DNA of 64,000 bases. Source: an uncultured Lachnospiraceae bacterium (GTDB taxonomy: Bacteria; Bacillota; Clostridia; Lachnospirales; Lachnospiraceae). The DNA lies in contig CANTEG010000004.1 of NCBI GenBank assembly GCA_947652735.1, forward strand, positions 1 to 64,000. Direction: 5' to 3'. The notes under the pieces are model-generated. The model was not told the origin of the DNA. It searched no databases and worked only from the letters and a program-made list of their open reading frames with translations. Positions 43,317 to 53,234 of the stretch are shown in pieces. Each line of letters opens with the position of its first letter. Position 1 is the first letter of the stretch. The position numbers and the translations under genes are program-made.

Positions 43317-43856
43317 TTAACCAAAGTACCTCTTAAGAAGTCCTTCAAATGCTTTTCCATGTCTTGCCTCATCACGAGCCATCTCATGAACTGTATCATG
43401 GATTGCATCAAGATTTGCAGCCTTTGCTCTCTTTGCAAGGTCAGTCTTTCCAGCAGTTGCTCCGTTCTCAGCAGCCACTCTAAGCTCAAGATTTTTCTTT
43501 GTGCTGTCTGTTACAACTTCACCAAGAAGCTCAGCAAACTTAGCCGCATGCTCTGCTTCCTCATATGCAGCCTTCTCGTAGTACATACCTACCTCAGGAT
43601 ATCCCTCTCTGTATGCAACTCTTGCCATTGCAAGATACATACCTACCTCTGAGCACTCGCCCTCAAAATTACTTCTCAAATCTGCAACGATATCCTCACT
43701 TACTCCCTTAGCAACACCTACGACATGCTCTGCTGCCCATGTCATATCTCCATCCTGTGCAGTAAACTTAGAAGCAGGTGCCTTACATACAGGACAAACC
43801 TCAGGTACTGTCTCTCCCTCATACACATATCCACATACTCCACATACAAACTTCAT
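43317..43856 (-). CDS. Reverse-type rubrerythrin
   Basis: The rubredoxin-like domain comes first (Cys5, Cys8, Cys21, Cys24 in [14 protein letters not shown] and EVCPVCKAP), followed by a diiron four-helix domain with Glu/His motifs ([36 protein letters not shown]). It reduces hydrogen peroxide, probably with electrons from NADH-dependent partners or the neighbouring rubredoxin. AAAGGAG precedes the ATG at 43856. A Fur/PerR-like box lies 35 bp upstream. Confidence 0.92.
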   Translation of the reverse strand: MKFVCGVCGYVYEGETVPEVCPVCKAPASKFTAQDGDMTWAAEHVVGVAKGVSEDIVADLRSNFEGECSEVGMYLAMARVAYREGYPEVGMYYEKAAYEEAEHAAKFAELLGEVVTDSTKKNLELRVAAENGATAGKTDLAKRAKAANLDAIHDTVHEMARDEARHGKAFEGLLKRYFG

Positions 43857-43890
43857 ATTACTTTCTCCTTTCATACATACGTTTTATTTT

Positions 43891-43909
43891 AATAATGATA
43901 ATCATTATT
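43891..43909 (-). promoter_or_regulatory. Fur/PerR-type operator
   Basis: AATAATGAT-A-ATCATTATT is a perfect 9-1-9 palindrome, matching the Fur-family core TGATAATNATTATCA at nearly all positions. It lies just downstream of the predicted -10, so binding should block the rubrerythrin promoter. PerR is the likelier regulator given the target; the sequence alone cannot separate it from Fur. Confidence 0.8.
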
Positions 43910-43923
43910 ATTTGTCCAAAACA

Positions 43924-43953
43924 AATATATCACAGTTAAAAATCACTGTCAAT
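43924..43953 (-). promoter_or_regulatory. Promoter of rubrerythrin
   Basis: On the minus strand TTGACA (43948-43953), an 18-base spacer and TATATT (43924-43929) form a near-consensus sigma-A promoter. The operator overlaps the expected early transcribed region. Confidence 0.65.
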
Positions 43954-43973
43954 ATTCATTTTAAATTTTTTAA

Positions 43974-45338
43974 TTATCCTCTCATATTACTGACAATTTC
44001 ATTTAATTTCATGCCATTTGAGCCTTTAATAAGAACAACATCATCAGGCATCATAACTGTCATAAGATAAAGTGCAACCTCGCCGTTATCCTTAAATGAA
44101 TAGCATTTTATAGGGGAATCGGAATCTTCTACCGCCTGCTTTATCGACTGTGACATCTCGCCGACAACTACAAGCTCATCAATCGGCTTATCCGCCAAAA
44201 ACAGCCCTACGTCATAATGATATTTTTCACTGTTTTCCCCAAGTTCAAACATATCACCTAAAACTGCTATTTTTTTCCCTTTATTATCCATATCCGCAAG
44301 AACGTTTATACTTGCTTTCATTGAATCAGGGCTTGCATTATAAGTATCATCAATAATCGTATATTTGCCTGGAATTGATATCAGCTTCTGCCTGATTCCC
44401 GAAAAGCTGTCAAAGCCCTTTGCCGCATCAGTAAGCGAAAGTCCCATATAGTCGGCAATTGCCATACCTACAAGTGAATTACTTACATTATGTCTCCCAA
44501 GTGCATTTAATATTACAGGAACACGGATATCTCCGTGAACGTAATCATACTTTATCTTGTAATTTTCTATCCGCACATTTTCTGCACGGTACTCACACTG
44601 TTCTGATAATCCATAGTAACAGGTTTTAACATCTGTCTTGCCCTTAAGTTCCATCAAAAGAGGGTCATCACCGTTTAAGAACAATACCCCATCCTTATTC
44701 ATGTACTCTGTAATTGCAAGCTTCTCCCTACGAATATTTTCCTGCGTTTTTAAATGTTCAATATGTGCAACACCTATAATGGTAATGACACATATATCAG
44801 GCCGCACGATACGCGAGAGATTGCTCATCTCTCCTACCTCGCTCATTCCCATCTCCAAAACCGCCACCTGTGCTGACTTTGTAGTTCTTGTTATTGTGAC
44901 AGGTACTCCCACCTGTGAATTGTAATTTCCCAGTGTCTGGTATACATCAACACAGCCTGCAAGTGCCGTAGATATCATTTCCCTTGTGGTAGTCTTTCCC
45001 ACACTGCCTGTGACTCCCACAATCGGAATGTCAAGTCTATTTCTTATGTATGCTCCAATGTCCTGTAATGCCTTTAGTGTATCCGTCACCTGAATGTACG
45101 GCTTATCGGAAATAACAACAACACTGTGCTGCTGCGTGAGTGTTGCCGCACACGTCTCCATTGCACTCTCAATAAACCTGTGGGCATCTATACGCTCTCC
45201 GACAATAGGTACAAATAAATCCCCTTCCTTTATCTCCCTTGAATCTATGCAGACATCCTTGATCTCAACATTTTCATCTCCGGCAAGAAGCTTTCCGCCT
45301 GTTGCCTCTAATATATCCTTAACCTTTATATTATACAC
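43974..45338 (-). CDS. murF: UDP-MurNAc-tripeptide D-Ala-D-Ala ligase
   Basis: This 454-residue Mur ligase has an N-terminal UDP-binding domain (CIDSREIKEGDLFVP), ATP-binding GVTGSVGKTTTREM, a central domain with EMGMSEVGEMSNL and ITIIGVAHIEHL, and C-terminal DDTYNASPDSMKAS and AVLGDMFELGE. It adds D-Ala-D-Ala to complete the peptidoglycan precursor. The start is a GTG with AAGGAG before it. It lies 19 bp after the DJ-1 gene. Confidence 0.95.
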   Translation of the reverse strand: MYNIKVKDILEATGGKLLAGDENVEIKDVCIDSREIKEGDLFVPIVGERIDAHRFIESAMETCAATLTQQHSVVVISDKPYIQVTDTLKALQDIGAYIRNRLDIPIVGVTGSVGKTTTREMISTALAGCVDVYQTLGNYNSQVGVPVTITRTTKSAQVAVLEMGMSEVGEMSNLSRIVRPDICVITIIGVAHIEHLKTQENIRREKLAITEYMNKDGVLFLNGDDPLLMELKGKTDVKTCYYGLSEQCEYRAENVRIENYKIKYDYVHGDIRVPVILNALGRHNVSNSLVGMAIADYMGLSLTDAAKGFDSFSGIRQKLISIPGKYTIIDDTYNASPDSMKASINVLADMDNKGKKIAVLGDMFELGENSEKYHYDVGLFLADKPIDELVVVGEMSQSIKQAVEDSDSPIKCYSFKDNGEVALYLMTVMMPDDVVLIKGSNGMKLNEIVSNMRG

Positions 45339-45357
45339 GTCATACTCCTTATATCTC

Positions 45358-45912
45358 TTAGCATTTAACTGTATATACTATTTTACTCGCCAGTTCTTCC
45401 GCTGTTCCTGCACCCTTTAAAAGTCCCACAAGTGCAAGTCCAAAATCAATTGCTGTTCCAAGACCTCTGCTTGTGATTACATTCCCATCTATAACCACCT
45501 TATCAGTAAGCTTGTTTGCACCGGTAAGTCCATCCTCCATGCCTGGGAAGCAGGTTGCATTTTTTCCCTCAAGGAGCCCCATTTCTCCATATACGGTAGG
45601 TGCTGCGCAAATTGCGGCAATGTATTTGCCTGCGTCATTATATCTTCTTATCAGCCCGGCAAGACCTTTATGAGCTTTAAGGTTAGGTGTTCCCGGAACT
45701 CCACCTGGAAGAACTATCATCTCGGCACCGTCATCCACATCTTCAATCAACTTGTCCATTTTTACCGTAATATTGTGTGAGCCGGTTACATTTAAATCGC
45801 CTGTTACAGAAACCATATCTGTCTCAATGCCTGCTCTCCGAAGCAAATCTACAACCGTAAGCGCCTCAACTTCTTCATATCCTGTCGCAAAAAAAACATT
45901 AACTCTGCCCAT
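45358..45912 (-). CDS. DJ-1/PfpI family protein
   Basis: This 184-residue protein has VFFATGYEEVEALTVVDLLRRAG and the nucleophile Cys in YIAAICAAPTVYGE, with the nearby Glu (GYEE). The family includes ThiJ/YajL-like deglycase or chaperone activities; the role is unproven here. The ATG at 45912 lies 6 bases after GGAGG, while one two codons upstream overlaps it. It may be cotranscribed with murF. Confidence 0.9.
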   Translation of the reverse strand: MGRVNVFFATGYEEVEALTVVDLLRRAGIETDMVSVTGDLNVTGSHNITVKMDKLIEDVDDGAEMIVLPGGVPGTPNLKAHKGLAGLIRRYNDAGKYIAAICAAPTVYGEMGLLEGKNATCFPGMEDGLTGANKLTDKVVIDGNVITSRGLGTAIDFGLALVGLLKGAGTAEELASKIVYTVKC

Positions 45913-46164
45913 AGCCATCCTCCATATTGTTATAAAAATATTTTAGAAAACAATGTTCCCTTTTAAAATAAAATTGTCTTTATAAGTATTTCCATATTGT
46001 ATATAATATATCATAAACCAATTTATGTCAAAATCATTTATGCCATGGCATAGATAAATAAATTGCTTCAGGCTATCTACGAAAACATAACATATAAGGT
46101 CGGCACAGCTAGGAAATACAATATTAAAATGACTGACATTCACAAACGAAAGGAGCTACTTTTT

Positions 46165-46698
46165 ATGAATAAAAATAATATGGAAATAGAAAAAAAATAC
46201 TTAATCACCCGTCTTCCTGACAAACTTGATGAATATGTGCACCATCATATTGAGCAGGGTTATGTATGCACACGTCCTGTCATCCGTATCAGAAAAAAAC
46301 TTACATACCAAGCAGACTGCCTGCTTGGTAAAAAGCTTATTCTCACCGTTAAAGGTGACGGTATGCTGACACGTCAGGAATTCGAACTTGAAATAGATGA
46401 AAGCTCCTTTGACAGCCTTGCAAAAAAGGTGTCTGGAACTATTATTTCCAAAAACCGGTATGAAATACCACTTGAAAATAATTTAACGCTTGAACTTGAT
46501 ATTTTTGACGGATTATTGAATGGGCTTATCATGGGTGAAATAGAATTTCCCGATGAAGATACGGCAAAAAAATATAACCCCCCTGATTATATTGGCAGAG
46601 AGGTTACATTTGATGAGCGTTTTCACAACAGCATATTAAGCTCCATGTCCGAAGCTGATATATCAGACCTGCTTTCCCTGATGAATCAGGGCAACTGA
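46165..46698 (+). CDS. CYTH-domain protein
   Basis: This 177-residue protein starts MNKNNMEIEKKYLI, with the CYTH EXEXK signature (MEIEKKY). It carries alternating charged strands (VIRIRKKL, LILTVKGDG, FELEIDE, LELDIFDG, GEIEFPD). These metal-dependent tunnel enzymes hydrolyse triphosphates or polyphosphate. AAAGGAG precedes the ATG. The 3' end overlaps the convergent DUF1189 gene by 36 bp. Confidence 0.88.
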   Translation: MNKNNMEIEKKYLITRLPDKLDEYVHHHIEQGYVCTRPVIRIRKKLTYQADCLLGKKLILTVKGDGMLTRQEFELEIDESSFDSLAKKVSGTIISKNRYEIPLENNLTLELDIFDGLLNGLIMGEIEFPDEDTAKKYNPPDYIGREVTFDERFHNSILSSMSEADISDLLSLMNQGN

Positions 46699-47436
46699 GA
46701 GTGTTATCATATGGATTGAAATAAAAATACCTATAAGACTTACAATAATGGAAGGTAAAAGTCCGATTGCGGCATTAAAGTTTACAAGTATCATGCCAAG
46801 TGTCTGTCCATAAAAACACAGCATAAATACCTGACCATACGTCAGTCCAAGCTCCATACGCTTATTCATGGAGTTTATGCAAATACTGAACACCAGTGCA
46901 AAAAAGCCATATTTGATAAAAAAGCCTACACACGTTGAAATAAATATGATGACAATATATACATATATGCCCGGAATGTAGCTGACTAACATATTATTAT
47001 CAAGCCCATCAGGCAGCAATCCGTTTAGTGGAATCGTCTTGTAATCCGAAACCCGTCTGTCAGACACAATTGACAGGCGCACATTCTTAGCACCGATTGC
47101 AAAATAGGCACCGTCCTTATTCATTTTTTCATCCGTAACCGTTTCTGTCTCCGTGTCAATCAGTATATGTGCATTACTGATGACCATTTCAAATGGTCTG
47201 TCTATCGCTAATGTGCCATCCTTATAATTAATATTCCCCATCTTTTGGGTAAACAGTTTTTCGAAACCGCCAAAACCAGTTATATATGCTCCCGCAGGCA
47301 CCGCAAATGTAACTATGCCAAGCACAAACATCAGGACAACGATAAATAAAACTGCCCTTTTTGTTTTCAGTTTAATCATGTCCTTATACCGTGATGGCTT
47401 GAACATTGCGTAAACTATTTGTTCTGAAAGTGTCAA
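46663..47436 (-). CDS. DUF1189-family membrane protein
   Basis: This 257-residue protein begins with a cytoplasmic segment (FKPSRYKDMIKLKTKRAV), then one helix, a ~110-residue extracytoplasmic part and three or four C-terminal helices (from PGIYVYIVIIFISTCVGFF). It matches DUF1189 layout; function is unknown. The start is a TTG with AAGGAG. It lies 2 bp after a histidine kinase-like gene, so the pair is probably one unit. Confidence 0.75.
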   Translation of the reverse strand: MTLSEQIVYAMFKPSRYKDMIKLKTKRAVLFIVVLMFVLGIVTFAVPAGAYITGFGGFEKLFTQKMGNINYKDGTLAIDRPFEMVISNAHILIDTETETVTDEKMNKDGAYFAIGAKNVRLSIVSDRRVSDYKTIPLNGLLPDGLDNNMLVSYIPGIYVYIVIIFISTCVGFFIKYGFFALVFSICINSMNKRMELGLTYGQVFMLCFYGQTLGMILVNFNAAIGLLPSIIVSLIGIFISIHMITLSVALIHQGKQV

Positions 47437-47438
47437 TG

Positions 47439-49235
47439 CTAATTCTCCTTTACAACATAGCCCTTCTTAGGAATTTTCACAGTAACGATTGTTCCCTTAT
47501 CAGGCTTATTTTTTATCTCTATAACAGCTCCACACATGCTTTTCAGTCTTTTCTTTATTTCTTTGTATGTGTATTTTCCCTCAAAGCGTTTATCTGGTCC
47601 GATTCCTTTCCCGTTATCGACAATCTGTATCGCAAAGCAATCCAGCCTCTCATAGCTTCGCACTACAATCCGTCCTCCCAAGTCAGACAGCAGTGAACCG
47701 TTTACGACTGCATTTTCCACTAACGGCTCCACCGTATTAAATGGAACCTGAAAATCAACAACCTTGTCCTCAACAACTATGTCAAGTGCCTCATTTCTTT
47801 TACGCTGCATACCAAGATACGATTTAATATACTCCATTTCCTGTGAAAATGGAACCATTTTTTGTTCTGCGGATGCCATAATGTTATACTTTAAGTATAC
47901 AGACGTATCATATATAAGCCTGCTGTTTTCCAAATCACGGGACTTTAAATCGTTAACAACAATATTTAATGTGCTGTAAACAAATTTTGTATTAATGTTT
48001 TTTAGGGCTCGCTTTTTTTCCTTATCAATATTATTCTGCTTAAGCTCGGTCGTGTAATTCATTTCCTTTATAATTCCTTTTTCCACGGATATTACAAGTA
48101 AAATCATAAATATATACACACCGACGGTAAGCACCACTCCGTCATACGGAATATAAAACTTAAAGCAGGATAACAGTGCCTCAACAAGGGCAGCTACAGT
48201 AAGCACCATATTTGCACAAAGATTACTGTATATCGTTTTGTCTCCATATGTGTCAGCCGCTAAATACATAATCCCTGAAAGCAGCAGCAGACCTATTACA
48301 ATGAATATCTTCGTGAAAATTGTATAGGTTGCAAAATCACATACATGAAGCATCTGAAACACCACGCCTATGAGCATGTTTATGGCAAATATATATATGC
48401 CAATCTCAAATATTCTTCCATATCTTCTTTTAATGACAAAGCATCTTTGATGCATAATATATAAAATCGGCATAATAAGCATAATAACCATGTTAGCCAT
48501 ATATATACCAAATGTATTAGAGGTTATGAGCTGCAATATGGGATTTGATGTTATGCTCCAGAGTGCAACTGCAAAAATAAATCCAAACCCATAGACTGCC
48601 CTTCTCTTATTTACATTTATGTTTTTCATAAAACATACTGAAATAATGAGAATAATACTAACTATAATCAAAAGTGCAGCAAATATAAAGCTTACACTGT
48701 TTTCTTTTATAATACCTGCAACAACATCACCCTTTGTTCCAATACTTATGCTTCCTATCTCCCCGCTATATTTATCATATGCAGAGACAAGGTATATGGT
48801 GATAAGGTCACCCGGCATGGCACTGCTTATGTCAATCATATTGATACACGGAACTGCATTTTCCATAAGCTTCTGGTCATTAAGAACACCATTTGTATAT
48901 ACCTTTTCATCATTTACTGTTACAAGCATGTTTTGAAATTTTGTATCCATGACCAAAACACTGTTGCGGTTTACATTATCAGGTGCCTCATGGACAATAA
49001 CGATTACTTCCTCCTTGTCAGCCTTGATTTTTGTAGGCAAATCAAGAAACCGGTCTGACTCTCCACGATAATTTCTAAGAATCCATCCATCATTAAAATC
49101 CTGAAGCTTGTCTGTTGCTATTTTTTTTTGTTCGGCAGGTCTAAAGACAAACATAAAAAGTCCAATAAATATTATGCCGACTGCTACTGCCAACATAACC
49201 AGTATATTTAATTGTTTTAATTTCCTGTCATTCAT
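47439..49235 (-). CDS. LytS-type sensor kinase lacking its phospho-acceptor His
   Basis: This 598-residue protein has an N-terminal helix, an extracytoplasmic domain (~35-175, 7TMR-DISM-like), seven membrane helices (~180-390) and a cytoplasmic His_kinase/HATPase region. The usual NPHFLYNTLN motif reads NTKFVYSTLN, with Lys417 at the His position. The ATP domain keeps VEPLVENAVV and VVDNGKGI. It is probably a pseudokinase or an allosteric sensor. No response regulator is adjacent. Confidence 0.8.
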   Translation of the reverse strand: MNDRKLKQLNILVMLAVAVGIIFIGLFMFVFRPAEQKKIATDKLQDFNDGWILRNYRGESDRFLDLPTKIKADKEEVIVIVHEAPDNVNRNSVLVMDTKFQNMLVTVNDEKVYTNGVLNDQKLMENAVPCINMIDISSAMPGDLITIYLVSAYDKYSGEIGSISIGTKGDVVAGIIKENSVSFIFAALLIIVSIILIISVCFMKNINVNKRRAVYGFGFIFAVALWSITSNPILQLITSNTFGIYMANMVIMLIMPILYIMHQRCFVIKRRYGRIFEIGIYIFAINMLIGVVFQMLHVCDFATYTIFTKIFIVIGLLLLSGIMYLAADTYGDKTIYSNLCANMVLTVAALVEALLSCFKFYIPYDGVVLTVGVYIFMILLVISVEKGIIKEMNYTTELKQNNIDKEKKRALKNINTKFVYSTLNIVVNDLKSRDLENSRLIYDTSVYLKYNIMASAEQKMVPFSQEMEYIKSYLGMQRKRNEALDIVVEDKVVDFQVPFNTVEPLVENAVVNGSLLSDLGGRIVVRSYERLDCFAIQIVDNGKGIGPDKRFEGKYTYKEIKKRLKSMCGAVIEIKNKPDKGTIVTVKIPKKGYVVKEN

Positions 49236-49258
49236 AAGCCGCCCCTTTTATCCGTAAA

Positions 49259-49720
49259 TTACATCTGCTTCATAAGATTTATCATCTCAAGTGCTGAAAG
49301 TGCACAATCGTATCCCTTATTTCCTGCCTTTGTTCCTGCACGCTCAATTGCCTGCTCTATGTTTTCAGTTGTAACAACACCAAACATCACAGGCACACCT
49401 GTGGATAATGAAACCGAAGCAATGCCCTTTGAAACCTCGTTGCACACATAATCATAATGTGTTGTAGCACCCCTGATTACTGTTCCAAGACATATGACTG
49501 CATCATACTTTCCCGACTCAGCCATCTTTTTTGCTGCAACAGGTATTTCAAATGCCCCTGGAACCCATGCAAGTGTTATATCATCCTCGTTTACGTCATG
49601 TCTCACAAGTCCGTCCACCGCACCGCCTATGAGCTTTGATACGATAAACTCATTAAATCTTGCCGCAACAATTCCTATCTTGGCTCCGTTTGCTACTAAC
49701 TTTCCTTCTAATGTTTTCAT
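49259..49720 (-). CDS. ribH: 6,7-dimethyl-8-ribityllumazine synthase
   Basis: This 153-residue protein has [49 protein letters not shown] and [18 protein letters not shown], the lumazine synthase core. It makes the direct riboflavin precursor and usually forms a 60-mer or pentamers. It is the last gene of the rib operon, 108 bp after ribBA, and has AGGAGG before the ATG. Confidence 0.96.
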   Translation of the reverse strand: MKTLEGKLVANGAKIGIVAARFNEFIVSKLIGGAVDGLVRHDVNEDDITLAWVPGAFEIPVAAKKMAESGKYDAVICLGTVIRGATTHYDYVCNEVSKGIASVSLSTGVPVMFGVVTTENIEQAIERAGTKAGNKGYDCALSALEMINLMKQM

Positions 49721-49828
49721 ATTATATCCTCCTAATTCTTTTAAATGTCAGTTTTACATAAAACATAACTTTCTTTATAACCATTTTACGACAATGTAAA
49801 GCATGGTTTTATATTAAATTTATTATCT

Positions 49829-51025
49829 TTATAAATCAAGAATATGACCCATTTTTTCTTTTTTTGTTTTTAAATAAAATATATCATACTCACCTGGCTC
49901 CATTTGAATTGGAACCCGCTCCGTAATCTCTAAATTATATCCTGCCAGTCCATAAACCTTAAGCGGATTATTTGTCATAAGACGCATCTTTTTTATTCCA
50001 AGGTCAACTAAAATCTGTGTTCCTATGGTGTAATCCCTTGCATCCTCAGGGAAGCCAAGTTCAAGATTTGCCTCCACAGTGTCCCTGCCTTTATCCTGAA
50101 GCTCATAGGCACGTATTTTATTGATAAGGCCTATTCCTCTGCCCTCCTGCCTCATGTAAAGTAATACACCTCTGCCTTCTTTTGCAATCATTTTCATTGC
50201 CGCGTCATACTGCTGACCGCAGTCACAGCGTGCCGAGCCAAGTGCATCGCCTGTGAGACATTCGGAATGTACACGGCATAAAACAGGCTCACCATCCGTT
50301 ATATCTCCCTTTACAAGGGCAACGTGATGTTCTCCGTTCAGCTTATTTACATATCCGTGTATTGTAAATTCACCATAGCGGGTCGGCATCTTTGCCTTTG
50401 CGACACATTCCACAAATACCTCGTGCTCTTTTCTGTACCTGACAAGCTTTTCAACAGTAGATATTTTAAGCTTATGCTTTTTTGCAAATTCTGTCAAATC
50501 ATCAAGTCTTGCCATATTTCCGTCATCACGCATAATCTCACAACAAAGTCCTACAGGCTTTAAGCCAGCAAGCTTCATAAGGTCTACCGTAGCCTCTGTG
50601 TGTCCCTGACGCTCTATAACCCCACCTGGCTTTGACTCTAGCGGGAACATATGACCTGGGCGTCTGAAATCCTCAGGCTTTGCATCATCCTCAACAAATT
50701 TTCTTGCTGTGTATCCTCTCTCATATGCAGAGATACCTGTTGTCGTATCCACATGATCCACCGATACAGAAAATGCAGTGCAATGGTTGTCCGTATTCGT
50801 GATACACATCTGTGGAAGATTTAGCTTGTCTGTATATTCCGCCGCCATTGGCATACATATAAGCCCCTTTGCATATGATGCCATAAAGTTTACATTTTCT
50901 GTGGTTGCAAACTGTGCGGCACAAATGACGTCGCCCTCATTCTCCCTGTTCTCGTCATCCAATATGACGACAATTTTACCTTGTCTCAAATCCTCAAGAA
51001 TTTCCTCAATTGAGTTAAATTCCAT
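49829..51025 (-). CDS. ribBA: Bifunctional DHBP synthase / GTP cyclohydrolase II
   Basis: The N-terminal half (~1-200) is DHBP synthase ([45 protein letters not shown]). The C-terminal half is GTP cyclohydrolase II, with zinc Cys residues in [18 protein letters not shown] and the RQEGRGIGL motif. The two activities supply both riboflavin precursors. GGAGG precedes the ATG. It is the third gene of the rib operon. Confidence 0.96.
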   Translation of the reverse strand: MEFNSIEEILEDLRQGKIVVILDDENRENEGDVICAAQFATTENVNFMASYAKGLICMPMAAEYTDKLNLPQMCITNTDNHCTAFSVSVDHVDTTTGISAYERGYTARKFVEDDAKPEDFRRPGHMFPLESKPGGVIERQGHTEATVDLMKLAGLKPVGLCCEIMRDDGNMARLDDLTEFAKKHKLKISTVEKLVRYRKEHEVFVECVAKAKMPTRYGEFTIHGYVNKLNGEHHVALVKGDITDGEPVLCRVHSECLTGDALGSARCDCGQQYDAAMKMIAKEGRGVLLYMRQEGRGIGLINKIRAYELQDKGRDTVEANLELGFPEDARDYTIGTQILVDLGIKKMRLMTNNPLKVYGLAGYNLEITERVPIQMEPGEYDIFYLKTKKEKMGHILDL

Positions 51026-51131
51026 ACTATATTCCTCCTTCTTTCTACATCAGCCAATTCTTTAACCCATACCCATCTGTAAAACTAAATTTACTCTCAT
51101 CAAACAGTCTTACGCTGCGTGTCAAATATAA

Positions 51132-51788
51132 TTACATAAATCCATTTTCCATAAGAAATGCTTCACTTAATCCCGAAGGCTTTTCCCCATTACCATCACC
51201 GCCATATTTCATCAGCTTTTCAACGTATTTACCTATAATATCATTTTCCAAATTTACGATGTCTCCCTGCTTCCTTGTCAGCAGCGTTGTCTCTGCTGCC
51301 GTATGTGGGATAATGGATACTTTAAAGCATTTACTATCCACATATGCCACTGTAAGGCTTACACCATCTATGGCGATTGACCCTTTTTCAATTATATATT
51401 TTAATATATCCGCCGTTGTATCAATGGTAACCCAGACGGCATTATCCTCTCGCTCAAATTTGCTCACTGTTCCTGTGCCGTCAATATGCCCTGAAACAAT
51501 ATGTCCCCCAAATCTTCCGTTTAATGCCATTGCCCGCTCAAGATTTACTTTACTTTTTGGCGCAAGCATGCTAAGGGACGTTCTTCTCATCGTCTCTGCC
51601 ATCACATCCGCAGTAAAACAATTTCCGTTTAAGGATGTTACGGTAAAACAAATCCCATTCACGGCTATACTGTCTCCCACATGAGCATCCTTTGTAACAA
51701 CGTCACCGCAGATTGTAAGCCTTGCAGATTTTGCACCCTTATCAATCGCCTTGATAACACCAATTTCCTCAACTATTCCGGTAAACAT
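51132..51788 (-). CDS. ribE: Riboflavin synthase alpha chain
   Basis: This 218-residue protein starts MFTGIVEEIG, the signature of the first lumazine-binding repeat, and has a second repeat (GHIDGTGTVSKFERE, SIAIDGVSLTVAYV). The last ~18 residues (GDGNGEKPSGLSEAFLMEN) extend past the usual end. AGGGG precedes the ATG at 51788; an upstream in-frame ATG has no ribosome site. It converts lumazine to riboflavin. Confidence 0.95.
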   Translation of the reverse strand: MFTGIVEEIGVIKAIDKGAKSARLTICGDVVTKDAHVGDSIAVNGICFTVTSLNGNCFTADVMAETMRRTSLSMLAPKSKVNLERAMALNGRFGGHIVSGHIDGTGTVSKFEREDNAVWVTIDTTADILKYIIEKGSIAIDGVSLTVAYVDSKCFKVSIIPHTAAETTLLTRKQGDIVNLENDIIGKYVEKLMKYGGDGNGEKPSGLSEAFLMENGFM

Positions 51789-51876
51789 TTTATTTCCCCT
51801 TTTCTGTTTCAGCTTAACCAAATAAACTTGTCAACTTTCAAATCACATTCTATATCAACATACTTTCATTCCTGCC

Positions 51877-52977
51877 TCACTTCCTGTACGTCAAGAGAAT
51901 ATCATCCTCTATCTGTTCCACTTTCTTTAAACGAAATATACCTGCAAGCTCAGGTGATTCCACTCCTTGTCCCTCAACAGGACTTAATGCCTCTCTGCCC
52001 CCAAATATTTTTGGTGCAATATACGCCTGTATTTCATTTACAATGTCTGCCTTTATGGCACTGTAATTTAAGGTTCCACCGCCTTCCAGTAAAATTCCGT
52101 CGATGCCCTTTTCACCAAGCAGCTCCATAAGCAGCCCCAAGTCAACTTTGTTATTATCTCCGCCTGCCTCCATTATTTCGACACCCTTATTCTTAAGCAG
52201 TTCCATTTTGGCATTTAACTTCGCATCCCTGACATCAACCCCTGCAACAGCAACTATGGTTTTTACATCCTTTGCAGTATTTACAATGTTGCAGTCAAGC
52301 GGAATTCTTAAATGGCTGTCACAGATTATCCTGATTGGGCTTCGTCCGCCCTCTAATCTGCACGTAAGCATCGGATTGTCGGCAAGCACTGTTCCTATCC
52401 CTGCCATTATTCCCATATATTCATTTCTGCTTTCAGCAACACGCTTTCTTGATGCCTCACATGTAATCCATTTACTTTTTTTACTGTATGTTGCAATTTT
52501 CCCATCCAGAGTCATTGCATATTTCATAACAACATACGGTCTTTTTGTGGTTATATAATGAAAGAACACCTGGTTTAACTCATCACACTGCTCTTTCAGC
52601 ATATGGGTGTCAACATCTATGCCATGCTCTCTCAAATACTGTATCCCTTTTCCCGCAACCTTTTCATTCGGGTCATCTGAACCCACATAAACATGCCCGA
52701 TTTTATGTTCTACAATAGCATGTACACACGGAGGCTGTTTTCCGAAATGACAACAAGGCTCCAATGTAACATACAGTTCAGCACCTTCTGCGTCCTCCGT
52801 CAGCTTTGAAAATGCATCTCTTTCTGCGTGAAGCTTACCGTATGCCGCGTGATATCCCTGTCCGATTATTTTATTGTTTTTGACGATAACTGCACCCACA
52901 AGCGGATTCGGATTAACTGCACCTTTCCCTTTTTTTGCAAGCTCTATCGCCAGTTGCATATACTTTTCTTCAAACAT
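51877..52977 (-). CDS. ribD: Bifunctional deaminase / reductase of riboflavin synthesis
   Basis: The N-terminal deaminase has zinc motifs HAERDAF and PCCHFGKQPPC. The C-terminal reductase (~150-366) has MTLDGKIAT, GIGTVLADNPMLTCR and LLEGGGTLNYSAI. It carries out two middle steps of the pathway. AAAAGGAG lies 8 bases before the ATG at 52977. It is the first gene of the rib operon, controlled by the FMN riboswitch and terminator upstream. Confidence 0.96.
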   Translation of the reverse strand: MFEEKYMQLAIELAKKGKGAVNPNPLVGAVIVKNNKIIGQGYHAAYGKLHAERDAFSKLTEDAEGAELYVTLEPCCHFGKQPPCVHAIVEHKIGHVYVGSDDPNEKVAGKGIQYLREHGIDVDTHMLKEQCDELNQVFFHYITTKRPYVVMKYAMTLDGKIATYSKKSKWITCEASRKRVAESRNEYMGIMAGIGTVLADNPMLTCRLEGGRSPIRIICDSHLRIPLDCNIVNTAKDVKTIVAVAGVDVRDAKLNAKMELLKNKGVEIMEAGGDNNKVDLGLLMELLGEKGIDGILLEGGGTLNYSAIKADIVNEIQAYIAPKIFGGREALSPVEGQGVESPELAGIFRLKKVEQIEDDILLTYRK

Positions 52978-53014
52978 GACATTGCTCCTTTTAAAGTTTC
53001 CCACAAAATTAATA

Positions 53015-53047
53015 AACAAAAACAGCCCCAAATTTCGGAGCTGTTTT
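53015..53047 (-). terminator. Riboswitch-controlled terminator before ribD
   Basis: AACAGCCCC (53021-53029) pairs with GGAGCTGTT (minus-strand stem AACAGCTCC / GGGGCTGTT), followed by TTTTTGTTT. It is the expression platform of the FMN riboswitch. An outer 9-bp inverted repeat, TAAAGTTTC (52992-53000) and GAAACTTTA (53057-53065), brackets it. Confidence 0.85.
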
Positions 53048-53102
53048 ATTAAATCAGAAACTTTACCACATGACAAAATATATGTGATATTATATCAACC
53101 AT

Positions 53103-53218
53103 TCTTCTTCCATCCAGACTGTACTGTCGGCTTCGGAATCACACCGAATCGGCCATAAGGCTCGCGGGCTCATGCAAATGCAAATACCGCCGGTCGGGAA
53201 TTTCACCCTGCCCCGAAG
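53103..53218 (-). ncRNA. FMN riboswitch (RFN element)
   Basis: On the minus strand the conserved blocks occur in order: GGGGCAGGGTGAAATTCCC, GACCGGCGGTA, GAGCCCGCGAGCC, GATTCGGTGTGATTCCGA, then AGCCGACAGT and GGATGGAAGAAGAA. These define the RFN fold that binds FMN. It lies ~130 bp before ribD and ahead of a terminator, so FMN should stop transcription of the whole rib operon. Confidence 0.96.
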
Positions 53219-53234
53219 TATGTATTTAGTTGTT

